Below, one piece after another: positions 36,222 to 47,332 of a stretch of 64,000 nt of DNA. Made by a program: the position numbers and the translations under genes. Within the stretch, counting starts at the first letter, position 1; each line of letters begins with the position of its first letter. The notes beneath the pieces are model-generated. The model was not told the origin of the DNA, did no database searches, and worked only from the letters and a program-made list of their open reading frames with translations. Source of the DNA: Cocos nucifera. Its lineage: Eukaryota > Streptophyta > Magnoliopsida > Arecales > Arecaceae. The stretch spans positions 1,363,525 to 1,427,524 of the forward strand of contig QRFJ01000755.1 of assembly GCA_006176705.1 (NCBI GenBank), given 5' to 3'.

Positions 36222-37258
36222 TGTTGGGGATAAATCCCGCTCCTACCGAAGCCCGACCCGACGCTCAGCCCAATGTAACCAGTAGCCGCTGAAGAGCTTT
36301 AGCGCCAGGTGCCAGGCCGAGCCCCTACCACGGCCGAACTGCCTAGAGGCCGAACTCCCCTGCGCCAAGGTCCGGGCCGAACTACCTAGCTGCCGAACTC
36401 CCCAGCGCCAGTCTCCGGGCCGAACTCCCACCGCCAGCTGAACTTCCTGACGGCCGAGCTCCTTGGACTCCAAGCGGCCGAACTCCTTCGGACCGACTCC
36501 AAGCGGCCAAACTCCTCAGCGGTCGCCCTCATCGCCCTTCGACCGACCGAGCTCCTACCGAACTCTCAAGTGTCCAAGCCTCAGCCGAAGTCCAACAGCC
36601 GACCGAACCCTCAAACGGCTGAGCTTCGGATCCTCAGCAGCCGAACTCTTCAGCGGACGAGCCTTAGCTGCATACCTCCAGCCAGACGCCTATGGGAGCC
36701 GAACTCCCTCCTATCTTCCTCTTCAGGAGCCCGAACTCCTTCGAAATAGGCATGCGACGAAGGCCTTCAACCCTTCATTCGGCAAGCTCTGCAACCATCA
36801 CCATCAGTCAGTCCACCGCGCCATCAGTCCACCGTACCATCAGTCAGTCCGTCGCAAGCGATAGCGACCCACTGTCAGGCGGCGATGGCTGTCACCCTCA
36901 ATTCGCCGCACACGGCACCAGCCCATGAGACTGACTCCGCCGAACCTCGAGCGGCCCGCCAGCACGCGGCTGCAGTTGTCACCATCAAGCTCCACTATAT
37001 AAAGGACCCTCCCGACACGCTAAGGCTAAGCTCTCTGAACTCTCGACTCTCTAAGCTCTCCTCCTCATCTCTAAGCTTCGGAACTCATTCCGAGCACTCC
37101 ATTACTGTTGGCCGGAAACTAACTTGACCGTCGGAGGGTCCTGCCGGAGCCACCCCCCCACCGGTTCCGGATGGGACTTCGTTTTGCAGGTCCCCGGCGG
37201 CGACCTCGGCGGCCTCGACTCCAGCAACCTCCGGCGAGGATGGATTTCTGCACCAACA
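36222..37258 (+). repeat. M 5' LTR (1037 bp)
   Basis: TGTTGGGGATAAATCCCGC to CTGCACCAACA. Rich in GGCCGAACTCC-like short repeats in its first third. The beginning and end align with the G LTR, so the families are related. Long open frames across it (for example 36463-36864) come from high GC content. Confidence 0.9.
36996..37004 (+). promoter_or_regulatory. TATA box in the M 5' LTR
   Basis: TATATAAAG, about 260 bases before the LTR end, placed like the U3 promoter of plant LTR elements. The same motif is at 38935-38943 in the 3' LTR. Transcription would begin about 30 bases downstream. Confidence 0.6.
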
Positions 37259-37260
37259 TA

Positions 37261-37280
37261 TTGGCGCTAGAAGGAGGGCC
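37261..37280 (+). promoter_or_regulatory. M primer-binding site
   Basis: TTGGCGCTAGAAGGAGGG, two bases after the LTR. Undecayed, so it shows the family form that is mutated in G and G2. The priming tRNA was not identified by eye. Confidence 0.65.
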
Positions 37281-37371
37281 TGAACCTTCGAGGTTCCCTT
37301 GTTCTTAAAGGAGTGCTCGGCGACCCTTCTCTTCCCTCTCCGGAGATCTTCCTTTTCTCTCTCGAAAGAAA

Positions 37372-37710
37372 ATGCCCCCCAGGAGAGCCTTGACCCGACG
37401 ATCGGCGGCCTCCGCAGCCCGATCCAGTTCGGGTCCGTCTGCCCCCGCTCCGGCCCCAGCGCATGGTAGAGGAGGTCGTTTGGACGGGACTTGCTGCCCG
37501 AGGGAGCTCCGAGGAACAACGCCCCGTCGACCCCTCAAACGAGAATGCGCTGTCCGCGACTTTCCTTCGGTAAAATTCTTCCCTCTGAATAATATTACTT
37601 CTGGATACGAAAACTATGTGATGACAGGGAAGCAGCAGTCAATAATCGCCGCGTTAGGAACAGGAGAACCTCATCCTAACGCGAGCACCAAGCTCGACCG
37701 CAGGAGATAG
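37372..37710 (+). CDS. M gag N-terminal remnant
   Basis: An open frame of 112 codons. The first 25 or so residues (MPPRRALTRRSAASAARSSS) are the basic, alanine- and proline-rich start seen in decayed form in G and G2 gag. The following residues do not match a gag domain, and the frame then runs into the 3' repeat tract, so the rest of gag and all of pol have been deleted. Whether a protein is made is doubtful. The frame may persist simply because the element is young. Confidence 0.4.
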   Translation: MPPRRALTRRSAASAARSSSGPSAPAPAPAHGRGGRLDGTCCPRELRGTTPRRPLKRECAVRDFPSVKFFPLNNITSGYENYVMTGKQQSIIAALGTGEPHPNASTKLDRRR

Positions 37711-38050
37711 GATCTCCCCCGAGCGCGCACCTCGGCCGCAGGAGATAAGATCTCCCCCGAGGGAAGCTCGGCTGCAGGAGATAAGATCTCCCCCGAGCGC
37801 GCACTCCAACCTCGACTTCAGCTGATGAAGATAATGTCGCCCCCGAGGAGCTCAAATCCGACCTCGACCGTAGGAGGCGAGATTTACTTCAGCTTCAACA
37901 TCAGCTTCATCGACTTTAGCTGGAAACGAGTTCCATTTCAACTCCAAACATCGACTGAAGATGAGGTCTCCCCCAAGCCTCAGCCTCAACTTCAGCGTCA
38001 ATATTGGCTGGAGATGAGACCTCCCCCGAGCTTCAGCTGCAACAAATGCG
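37640..38050 (+). repeat. M internal tandem repeats
   Basis: First a single trace of the G-type repeat (AGGAACAGGAGAACCTCATC at 37656). Then three close units of about 40 bases around 37695-37800 with the core GGAGATAAGATCTCCCCCGAG. More diverged units with CTCCCCCGAG or CGCCCCCGAGGAG reach about 38040. The core holds an inverted repeat, GGAGAT..ATCTCC. Confidence 0.75.
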
Positions 38051-38114
38051 AAGCCTGGAAGAAGACTTCGGCAGTCGCCTGTTTTGGTACTCCCTTCCTT
38101 CAATTTTTGAACTC

Positions 38115-38131
38115 GGGAGTGGGGGGGCTAC
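38115..38131 (+). promoter_or_regulatory. M polypurine tract
   Basis: GGGAGTGGGGGGGCTAC immediately before the 3' LTR. Confidence 0.7.
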
Positions 38132-39197
38132 TGTTGGGGATAAATCCCGCTCCTGCCGAAGCCCGGCCCGACGCTCAGCCCAATGTAACCAGTAGCCGCT
38201 GAAGAGCTTTAGCGCCAGGCGCCAGGCCGAGCCCCTACCACGGTCGAACTGCCTAGAGGCCGAACTCCCCTGCGCCAAGGTCCGGGCCGAACTACCTAGC
38301 TGCCGAACTCCCCAGCGCCAGGCTCCGGGCCGAACTCCCACCGCCAGCCGAACTTTCTGACGGCCGAGCTCCTTGGACTCCAAGCGGCCGAACTCCTTCG
38401 GACCGACTCCAAGCGGCCGAACTCCTTCAGACTGACTCCAAGCGGCCGAACTCCTCAGCGGTCACCCTCATCGCCCTTCGACCGACCGAGCTCCTACCGA
38501 ACTCTCAAGTGTCCAAGCCTCAGCCGAAGTCCAACAGCCGACCGAACCCTCAAACGGCCGAGCTTCAGATCCTCAGCAGCCAAACTCTTCAGCGGACGAG
38601 CCTTAGCTGCATACCTCCAGCCAGACGCCTATGGGAGCCGAACTCCCTCCTATCTTCCTCTTCAGGAGCCCGAACTCCTCCGAAATGGGCATGCGACGAA
38701 GGCCTTCAACCCTTCATTCGGCAAGCTCTGCAACCATCACCATCAGTCAGTCCGCCGCACCATCAGTCCACCATACCATCAGTCAGTCCGTCGCAAGCGA
38801 TAGCGACCCACTGTCAGGCGGCGATGGCTGTCACCCTCAATCCGCCGCACACGGCACCAGCCCATGAGACTGACTCCGCCGAACCTCGAGCGGCCCGCCA
38901 GCACGCGGCTGCAGTTGTCACCATCAAGCTCCACTATATAAAGGACCCTCCCGACACGCTAAGGCTAAGCTCTCTGAACTCTCGACTCTCTAAGCTCTTC
39001 TCCTCATCTCTAAGCTCCGAAACTCATTTCGAGCACTCCATTACTGTTGGTCGGAAACTAACTTGACCGTCGGAGGGTCCTGCCGGAGCCACCCCCCCAC
39101 CGATTCCGGACGGGACTTCGTTTTGCAGGTCCTCGGCGGCGACCTCGACGGCCTCGACTCCAGCGACCTCCGGCGAGGATGGATTTCTGCACCAACA
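38132..39197 (+). repeat. M 3' LTR (1066 bp)
   Basis: Same termini as the 5' LTR. It is 29 bases longer because it has one extra unit of GACTCCAAGCGGCCGAACTC at about 38401-38435. Confidence 0.9.
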
Positions 39198-39434
39198 TAA
39201 TCCATGAAATCCTTTTTATATGCTTGATAGAAGTGGGTGATCTCGATTGTAATCTCTGAATAGTTTTTGGAGTTCATCTTTGAATTTCTTCAATATTTTT
39301 TTAGTATGAGTTTAATGCATAAAAATGTCACAACATGAAGGCATTATGAAAGAAAAACTTATTTTCATTAATCAAAATATTTTTTGATATAGAAAAAAGT
39401 ATAGATAAGAAGAAAAGGAGAAAATGTGCAATGA

Positions 39435-41345
39435 TCAAAAGTTTTCGACCTTAGGAGACACGGCGGCGATTGAGGTTGGAGCATCCTCTGCAACCTCGGG
39501 CTCCAGAGCAAGCTTGGGAGCCATGATAGTGGGTTTGGAGGTTTTGGTGCCAGGTTTGGCAATTAGGGAGGTGGCCCTAGTGTTGGAGGGACTTGCTTCA
39601 TAGTCGGACTCCTCCATCAGAAAATCAAGATCCATGTCCAAGAACTTATTTGTGATCCTCTCCATGCAGATGTTGAACCCCTTCAGAAGGACCTCTTAGG
39701 TGAAGGCAATCTTGATATCCTCCATTGCTTAGGAGGACTTGAAGGCATCAATAGCCCTCTCTCTCTCGATGCCGACCTCCTCCTCATCTCTCTTCTTCTT
39801 ATCCTCCTCAAGGGTCAAAGCAGTCTTCAATCTTGCTGACGCTTGTTCTTCCTTTAGCAACGCTTTCCAAAGATGCTCGACCTCGGCAAATTGGACTTCT
39901 GAAATTGCCTTCAAATGGTCAACCTCAGCCTGAACACCCTTAATCTCTGCCTGGGCTTCTTGAAGGGCTCTTAAAGGCTCAGCTTGGTAGAGACTAGCTA
40001 CTTTTGAGTGAGCATACAAGTAGTGTCCTAACTACAAAACAAAAAAAATAAATAAATCATGGCTTTGAGGTATATTGATATTCAATCAAGCTCGGAGAAA
40101 GATCAATTACCTCAAGGAAGGCAGCAAAAGATTCTTCAAACCTCTCTGCACTTTCAATCTGAACCATCTTCTCGACAAGATGCGGGAGGACACTTCCCTC
40201 CATCAGAGAATGAACAACCTCTCGATCATCCAAAGAACCTTGCTCCTAGCCGGAGCTCTCACCATCAGAGCCTCCAACCTTTCTCCTAACCTTCTTGGCA
40301 GTGGTCTTCTTCTTCTTCTCCACTACTTTTCCCTGCTCAGAAGGCACGGAGATGGTGGTTCCATCAGGCAAGGTCAGGCACGGAGTAGCCATAGCAGTTT
40401 TTGAATCGGGAGCGGTCTGGGTCAGCACGGTCGAGCTCATTTCTTCGACATGAGTCATTTTTTATGACTCTCCTATAGGACTATCCTTTCTCTTGAGGGT
40501 CTGGATTTCCTATGATAGATGATTTCGCTCCTCCAAAGTCATTTCTGCAATGGTAAAAATTAAGGTCAGAAGAAAGAATAAGGAATAATTGACAAGTTGC
40601 AAAAAATCACCTGCCAGATCAAGAAGACTAAGGCCAAGGTTAAATAGGATATGATTGTCCAGCAGATAGGGTATCGGAGGAGCTCGGTAATCCCTTAACT
40701 TGCTGGCTAAGTCTCGATCTTCTTTTTCTAGCCCAAGAGCTTGGTGAACTGAGTCTCTCAAATCCTCCAATGAAGGAAGCCCTAATTTTAAGGAGAGATA
40801 TGAGATGAAAAAGAATTTTTCTTTTCAATTATAAATGGAAGAAAGGATGCCCTTAAGCAACCCCTTCTTGCTGAACTGGAAGAAAACCACCAATTCTTGG
40901 CAGTAGGATGGTGTTTGAAAGTAAAAAAGTTGTGGAATAGAAAAATTATAGGTTGAACCTTGGCCATGATACACAAAGAAAGAAATCCAATGATGAACCT
41001 AAAAGAGTTCGGCACCATGAAGGCAAAGGTAATGTTTAGGAACCTAAAGAGGACTATAATGAAGGAAGGAATTGAAAGTCGAAGTTCAGCACGAAGAGCC
41101 TCGACATACAAGCAAAAATAACCCGAGAAGGAGAACAGGCTTGGTCGCTTGGTCCGGACAGTTCAAGCTCGTATTTCAGGGATATCCTGTACAAAATCCA
41201 TATCAAGGAAAGATCTTCAAGATGAAGTATGCAAGAAATGGTGTCAGAGACAAAAGAAGGACAAGATGCTTCTATGGGCTTGATTTTCTTAGGATTTGGA
41301 TCCATCAAGATCGGATGGAACAAACTCCCAGAACAAGTTGACTAA
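39435..41345 (-). pseudogene. G antisense gene (plant 'putative gypsy-type transposon' protein family)
   Basis: On the minus strand from about 41323: a first segment with DTISCILHLEDL, then YVEALRAELRLSIPSFIIVL and FLNITFAFMVPNSFRFIIGF with FTFKHHPTAKNWWFSSS (41111-40800). This resembles the Pfam family Transposase_28 (PF04195), found as antisense frames in grass and other plant gypsy elements. Then a basic linker KKKKTTAKKVRRKVGG (near 40300), a coiled coil (40019-39730) with IKGVQAEVDHLKAISEVQFA, and an acidic C-terminus DLDFLMEESDYEASPSNT ending in a stop at 39435. Frames change between segments, so introns or indels are present. The function of these proteins is not known to me. Confidence 0.6.
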
Positions 41346-41962
41346 GATTCTTTGGTGGACATACGGATCAAATTAAACTCAAAAAAGATCCCAAAAATCA
41401 AAAGAAATAAGAGACAAAATCTTTTTGAAGAAACCAAAGGGTCAAGAAACAAAAAGCTTCAAAATGATCAAAAAGAAGTTTGCGAACTAACCTAAATTGG
41501 TTGGAGAAGGCAAGAAGATAACTAGCAGAGCAGAAATCGATCGAGAAAGCATCTATGATAAGAGGAAATGGTGGAGAAAATTAAAACTCTCGGACAAGAA
41601 GAAGGTGGAAACCAGGCGAAGGAGAAGAGGACTCAGTTGAAATAGAAGGAGGAGGAAGAGGAATTTAAATAACCAAGAAAGGCCAAGGCAGTTATGATCA
41701 TAGGTCTTCTCCATCCGATCTTCACCTGATACGTGTCCCACTCATCATGACTAGCACAGACGGCTGGCAAAACTTTAATAACATCATATCTCGAGCACTA
41801 CTTTGGCAGAAATTTCAAAATCTTATCTTTTCAAATTATCTTGTATTGAAGAAGCTTCGGTTCCAGCGCAGATAATGCCAAAATTCTTTACCTCACAAAA
41901 GCAAAAAGTTAGAAAAAAACTTAGGCACTCACATTTGTACTTTTGTTTTTCGAACTTCAAAC

Positions 41963-41981
41963 TCGAAAGCAAGAGGACTAA
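41963..41981 (+). promoter_or_regulatory. G polypurine tract
   Basis: GAAAGCAAGAGGACTAA lies directly before the 3' LTR. It is purine-rich but weaker than the M tract (GGGAGTGGGGGGGCTAC), consistent with decay. Confidence 0.5.
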
Positions 41982-42931
41982 TGTTGGTGATAAATCTGCT
42001 CCTATTGAAGTTCAACAAGATGCCCAATCTCGAAGCGATTCCATCTGATGGTGGCGACCATGGCCAAACTTCAACTAGTATGAATTCTAACCCCAATTCA
42101 CTCTAGGATGGCTGATCTTTAACTCGTGCAGGTCGGATGATCTTCTCAACTTTAACTATCAGATCATTTAGATAATTGCAAAACCTAAAGGACATCTTGG
42201 ATCTCATCCGGATGAACTTGAACAGTGAAAACTGTCGCTTAAGTAGTTAGCTAAGTATTTGGCTAAATATTCGATCCCTGCATAGTCCAGTCCAATCGAC
42301 CTCGAAGCTGGCTGAACTTTTTTCAACCAGATCTTCTTCAAGCCAAATCTCACCATCACAATTGGATTTCACGTCAAGAATGTCAAACCAGCAGAGCTTC
42401 TCCTCAGATGAACTTCTATACCTTGCTATAAGTTATGGATCTTGGCATTCCTATATCAAGAACCTTGGATGTACAAGCCAGAGTTAGCAGAAGGACCCCA
42501 TCGTCTATACTAATTCAACTTCCAACTCAACAAATATCCGTCAACCTGTGGACAACCTCAAAAATGACCGAACTATGGCTATTGATCTCCAATGGACTAG
42601 CAAGTTATGACAATGAACACCACCCTCCATAACAAACTTTACATGGCCCCAAATAGCCCACTAATAGGCAGTTATAGCTGTCACCTTCAATTTGTTATAA
42701 GCTCCATCTATATAAGGGATTCTCTAAATACATTTTTCTCCAAGCCTAAAAACTCTGATAAAATTCTCCTAAGTGCTCTATTTCTATTGATCAGAGAGCT
42801 GACTTGACCATCAGAGGATCCTGCTAGAGTCACCCCCATCTCTGATTCGGACTTGTTTTGCAGGTTCCAGTAGCGACCTCGTCTTCCCCAACTCTAGCTC
42901 TTTTCAGTGTTCGCAGTTTTCTGCACCAATA
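41982..42931 (+). repeat. G 3' LTR (950 bp)
   Basis: TGTTGGTGATAAATCTGC to TGCACCAATA; the final CA is now TA. The right-hand AGTTT follows at once. A TATA-like TATATAAG is at 42709-42716. Confidence 0.9.
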
Positions 42932-43019
42932 AGTTTTATTAACAAGTGGAATATAAATCTTTTCTCCCTTAATATCTCTTCTCTTTTCTCTCTAGTGTTG
43001 CATCCCAGGGTCTTGAAGA
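42932..43019 (+). repeat. X-A 3' LTR, piece 2
   Basis: It begins with the right TSD of G (AGTTT, 42932-42936) and continues the X LTR through the polypyrimidine block and AGTGTTGCATCCCAGG to GAAGA, which is the left TSD of Y. It matches 21158-21250 of the 5' LTR. Confidence 0.85.
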
Positions 43020-45393
43020 TGTAAGGTTTGACTGACATAGTGGAGGTGATAGATTTCAAAATTTTTGGTCTATCATACCCTAATCCCTAGGACTAACCTT
43101 GATAATTTTCAATCACATACATGCATATAATATAAGATAAGAAAACATGCTCTTATAAATCTGATTTGGAGAAGAATTATTTTCATGAGGCACCCACATG
43201 TAGGCCCTCCAATAGTAATCCACAGAAATTGGGTTCAAGAATAATTTCTCTCGAAGCTTTGCTTGCTGAATTTTGAACTAGAATTCCTTGGCCTTTCTTC
43301 TTCCTTCTTCCTTCTTATTTATTCTCCTTTTTATTTTCTCTTAGCCTTCTTAAATAATCTTCCTAACCCTTGTCATAATGAAGACTCCTTGTATTGGTCA
43401 AGACCTTATCTAGAGGAAGACTCCTTATCTTAACCAATACCTTGTCTAAAAGAGAGGGAGGAAGAATTTTAAGACAAGCCTCTGGATTTAGAATGCTCGA
43501 CACCTTCAATCTGAATCCTATTTATAGATTTAGATGGGGCATCAATCACACCCATTCCCAAGCACTTATTAGCCATTCAAAATGCATATTAAGGGATCAG
43601 ATAAGTCTCTTAAAGTAGAAGGACACATAGAGGCGCCTAGAAATCACGTAAGAAGTGATTTCTATCTTAGGAAAGTCGTATATACGTCGTTCCTTCATTT
43701 ATTCCAATTTTTTTTTGATTTTTTCTTCTGATATGGCATGGATAAGATGTGAGAATTGTTAGATAAGGCACTAACTAAGAGCCTTCATGCAAAAGGACTC
43801 CTAGGCACCATTTAATTTGAGACTACGCGACTCTTCGCATAATTTTCTTGGGAGATTAATTTTCTACGCCCACCATCTTTTACTTGGTCAAAATGGTAGG
43901 TGCCCAAATAAGAGATAGATCCTTAGGAGGTGTTTACCTGGTCAAAGACCCTTGGCAGAAGGACTCTTCAACCATTCTTGCACCAACCCTTCTCATGCGC
44001 CAACAATTTGGGCACCAAGATGGATGGAGGTATTCCAAGCGCATAGGACTCTTCCAAAAAGAGTCCAAATAATTGCCAAGTGGCACCCATCTGATGGATA
44101 ACCTTTTTAGCCTAACCACATTTTAGATTTAAATAAAATTGGTTAGCCAAAAGTGCAAGGATTCAAACCAGAACTAATTTGGCTAGGAATTAGGTTAGCT
44201 AACATGTGCTAGCATGCTAATTAGCCACCCAATTAGGATCCAATGATCCTAAAATTAATTCTTGACTAATTTCTTTATGTGTGTGATCCATTGGAACCAC
44301 ATCTAGCTAGTAGTAGGCTAAGATATATTTTATCTAATCCGATTGGACTCAATCTCAATCAATTAAGGTTAATACTGATCTGATTTCTCCAATTAGAAAA
44401 GCTATCTAATTGAGGATCGAATTAATCACATTAATTCAATCAAACTCACAAGTTAAGATTAACATCTAGCAACATATCATGACTACCCAGAAGATATCAA
44501 ATTTGATGAAAATACCAAATATATCCTTTAGTGGTAGGTACCCATGCAATTTAGTTCATCGATCATCCAGCATCTCCAATATGTTTATGAGTATAGATAA
44601 ATGTCAAACTCAAATACATATTAATGTCAATTCTCTATCAATGATAACTCTAATAAATAATTAGAAACCTTATCTAATCTTCATTCTGCTCTGGCTAAAG
44701 TCGTTTTGAGTTATCAATAGATGAGAATGTATAGGATGTCATCTTCTTTTACTAGGAGTGATCGATTTCTTATTGACCTATTCACTCCCCTCAAACATAC
44801 TTGACCATATCCAGAACACCCTATTCATAACTTAATATCATGATTGAGTGTGAACCAAATATATGGGCTCATATGCATAAGATATCATGGTGATCTCAGG
44901 TGTAAAGATCACTTGCACAACTCCTAATTAGAGAACTATTTTTTGACATACAAGTAAGGTTCCTTAAGATGTTCATTTTAGTGAGTCAATTCAGTGAACT
45001 CATTCCTCAATGAGAACCCATATCCTTGTATTAGTGTCCTCACACAAGTAGCATATGAGATATGCCACCCTCTCCATTGAGCATACATAGGATGTACCAG
45101 TCTATCTGAAATATTGATCTCCGACTCAATGTTCCTTCAATCACGAATGTTTAAGATTAGGATTTTAGATTTTTAGGTCTTACAGGCATGACTCATTCAT
45201 ATCCCCTAAAATCATTGTCCTAATCTTTGGGGTTCACCATAATCTTTAAATATAAAAGATTTAACTAAAATAATGAATCAAACGCCTCAATTTATTGATA
45301 TCAAAATAAATGTCATTACATGAGTTGGGGATTATACAAAAAAGTTCCATCATACCACATATGTGATTGGCTTGTAAGGCACTTATTCTTTCA
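43020..45393 (-). repeat. Y 3' LTR
   Basis: The minus strand starts TGAAAGAATAAGTGCC at 45393 and ends GTCAAACCTTACA at 43020. It aligns over its full length with 59904-62273, for example at AACATGTGCTAGCAT and TGATAACTCTAATAAA. No coding. Confidence 0.9.
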
Positions 45394-45411
45394 ATCTTCC
45401 ACTTGCACTAA
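45394..45411 (-). promoter_or_regulatory. Y polypurine tract
   Basis: GTGCAAGTGGAAGAT on the minus strand directly before the 3' LTR. Same form as in U. Confidence 0.75.
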
Positions 45412-46783
45412 AGTCAATCACCCTTATATCTCAAACCTATATAATTGTGATGGTGATCAAACAGTTGCTGTGGTAAGGCCTTAGTGAATGGGTCTACTAT
45501 ACTATTCTTAATATCTACTCATTCTAATATAACATTTAATCTCTCGACAATCTTTCGAATAAGATGGAACCATCTGAGGATGTGCTTTAATCTATGATGA
45601 GATCTTAGTTCCTTGACTTAGATTACTGCACTAGTATTATCATAATAAAGTAGTACTGATCGTTCTATCTTGGGAACCACTCTCAGATCATCAATGAATT
45701 TTTTCATCCAGACAACTTTCTTGGCAGCTTTACTAGTAGCAATGTATTCTGCCTCTATTATTGAGTTAGCTATAGTTTGTTGTCTTAAATTTTTTCAACT
45801 CACTGCACCTCCATTTAATGTGAATACATATCTTGATATTAACTTGCTATCATCCGAATTTGACTGAAAACTAAAATTAGTATAACCTTCTAATTTTAAC
45901 TCTAACCCTCCATAAATCAGAAAAATATCTTTAGTTCTTCTTAGATACTTAAGAATATTTTTCACAGCTTTCCAATGATCCTCTTTTACATCAGCCTGAT
46001 ATCTATTGATGATGTCTAAAGCATATAAGCCACATCAGGTCTGGTACATAACATGGCATATATAATATATCCTACTACCAAAGCATAAGGGACCAATTTC
46101 ATTCTTTCTCTTTCTTCTGATGTCTTAGGAGATAACTTCTTAGAGAAATGTATGCCTTGACTTATGGGCAAGTAACCTCTTTTACTTTCCTCCATATTAA
46201 ATCTCTTTAATGCTAAGTCAATGTACCTAGATTGGGATAAGCCTAGCATCCTGTTAGATCTATCTTTATAGATCTTTATTCCAAGAATATAGGACACTTC
46301 ATCCAAATCTTTTACAAAAAACTTATTTGATAGCCAAGTCTTAATTGACTAGAGCATTGGGATATCATTCCCAATGAGTAATATGTCATCGACATATAAA
46401 ATCAAGAAGACTATAGCACTCCCACTAGCTTTCTTATATATACGTGGTTTATCCATAATTTTTATGAAGCCAAACTCTGACTATCATATTAAATCGGATG
46501 TTTTAACTCCTCAAAGCCTGTTTTAATCCATAAATGGATTTTTTAAGCTTGCATACTTGATTTGGTCTCCTATTGGAGACAAACCCTTCTGACTGAGTCA
46601 TATAGATCTCTTTCTTAAGATTACTATTAAGAAAAGCAGTCTTGACATCCATCTACTATATTTCATAATCATAGTATGCAGCTATTACAAGTAAAATCCT
46701 TATAGACTTTAGCATAGCCATCGGTAAAAAAATTTCATCATAATCAATTCCTTATTTCTATTTGAAACCTTTTGCCATCAACC
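45412..46783 (-). pseudogene. Y reverse transcriptase (C-terminal part) and RNase H
   Basis: After the X-C insertion point the minus strand reads AKGFK, GIDYDEIF, then the catalytic region near 46390 (YVDDILLIGND-like), and DEVSYILGIKIYKDRSNRML (from 46306) with QGIHFSKKLSP and MLCTRPDVAYML. RNase H follows below 46000 and is degraded. An upstream TGA breaks the frame after AKGFK. Confidence 0.75.
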
Positions 46784-46957
46784 TGTTGTGCAAGATCCTT
46801 GACGTTGTTGAGGCTGAAGGAAGAGTGGGGTGCGCCTCCTTCCTCCAAGCTTGGAGGCACACCCCCTAGGGCACCTTAGTGTGTAAAGAAACCAGAGAAA
46901 GGAAGAGATGTGGGAGAAAATGATTCTATTGATTCTCACTATCTTAAATCCTAGGAT

Positions 46958-47030
<73 letters not shown>

Positions 47031-47332
47031 GGACCAAAATCCTAACCTGTAAAAAACTCTCTGGGCTAACCCAGTCTAAATGCACTCACCCAAATCCATG
47101 TACACCCATGGTCTGATCATACACTCAATCCCATGGACCTAAATCTAGTCCAAACTCTAAGTAGCCCCCATGAAATCCAAATCAGGGTCTGATGACCGTG
47201 GAGGGCTGAACCTCTACCCTAGAACCAAAATCGGTTCTAGTCCTAGGACCATACCTATCCTAGTCTTTCAGAGCCAACACCCTAACTCCTCTAGTGGCCT
47301 CTCAAGGCTTAGGAGCACCACTAATTCTAACA
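46784..47332 (-). repeat. X-C left LTR, minus orientation
   Basis: The minus strand starts TGTTAGAATTAGTGGTGC at 47332 after the polypurine tract AGGTGGAGAT, and ends GATCTTGCACAACA at 46784. 549 bases, shorter than the other X LTRs. It includes a (TA)n run at about 46962-47024. Confidence 0.8.

Larger units (their letters stand above)
36222..39197 (+). mobile_element. M: short, GC-rich Tat-type mini-element
   Basis: LTRs at 36222-37258 and 38132-39197, flanked by perfect TAATC duplications (36217-36221 and 39198-39202). Only 873 bases lie between them: PBS region, a gag N-terminus, tandem repeats and a polypurine tract. There is no protease, reverse transcriptase or integrase, so it relied on a related element. 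About 30 differences between the LTRs by eye (near 3%), mostly transitions, make it the youngest insertion here. It is much richer in G, C and CpG than its surroundings. Inserted in the antisense region of G. Confidence 0.9.
23657..42931 (+). mobile_element. G: Tat-lineage Ty3/gypsy retrotransposon
   Basis: LTRs are at 23657-24602 and 41982-42931, with perfect AGTTT duplications outside (23652-23656 and 42932-42936). Internal order: PBS, gag, protease, reverse transcriptase, RNase H, a second (archaeal-type) RNase H, integrase, a ~165-bp tandem repeat, antisense reading frames, polypurine tract. The double RNase H and antisense frames are typical of the Tat lineage. X-B is inserted in gag and M in the antisense region. 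The LTRs differ at roughly one base in seven in the first 100, so G is old, and all frames are broken. Confidence 0.9.

Noticed and set aside
38509..39066. Open frame of 185 codons in the M 3' LTR, and a 133-codon one at 36463-36864
   Set aside because: The two LTRs carry the same sequence but the frame is broken differently in each. GC-rich DNA gives long chance frames, and no domain is visible.
46962..47024. Long (TA)n run, also at 8162-8200
   Set aside because: Ordinary microsatellites within LTRs; no further signal.
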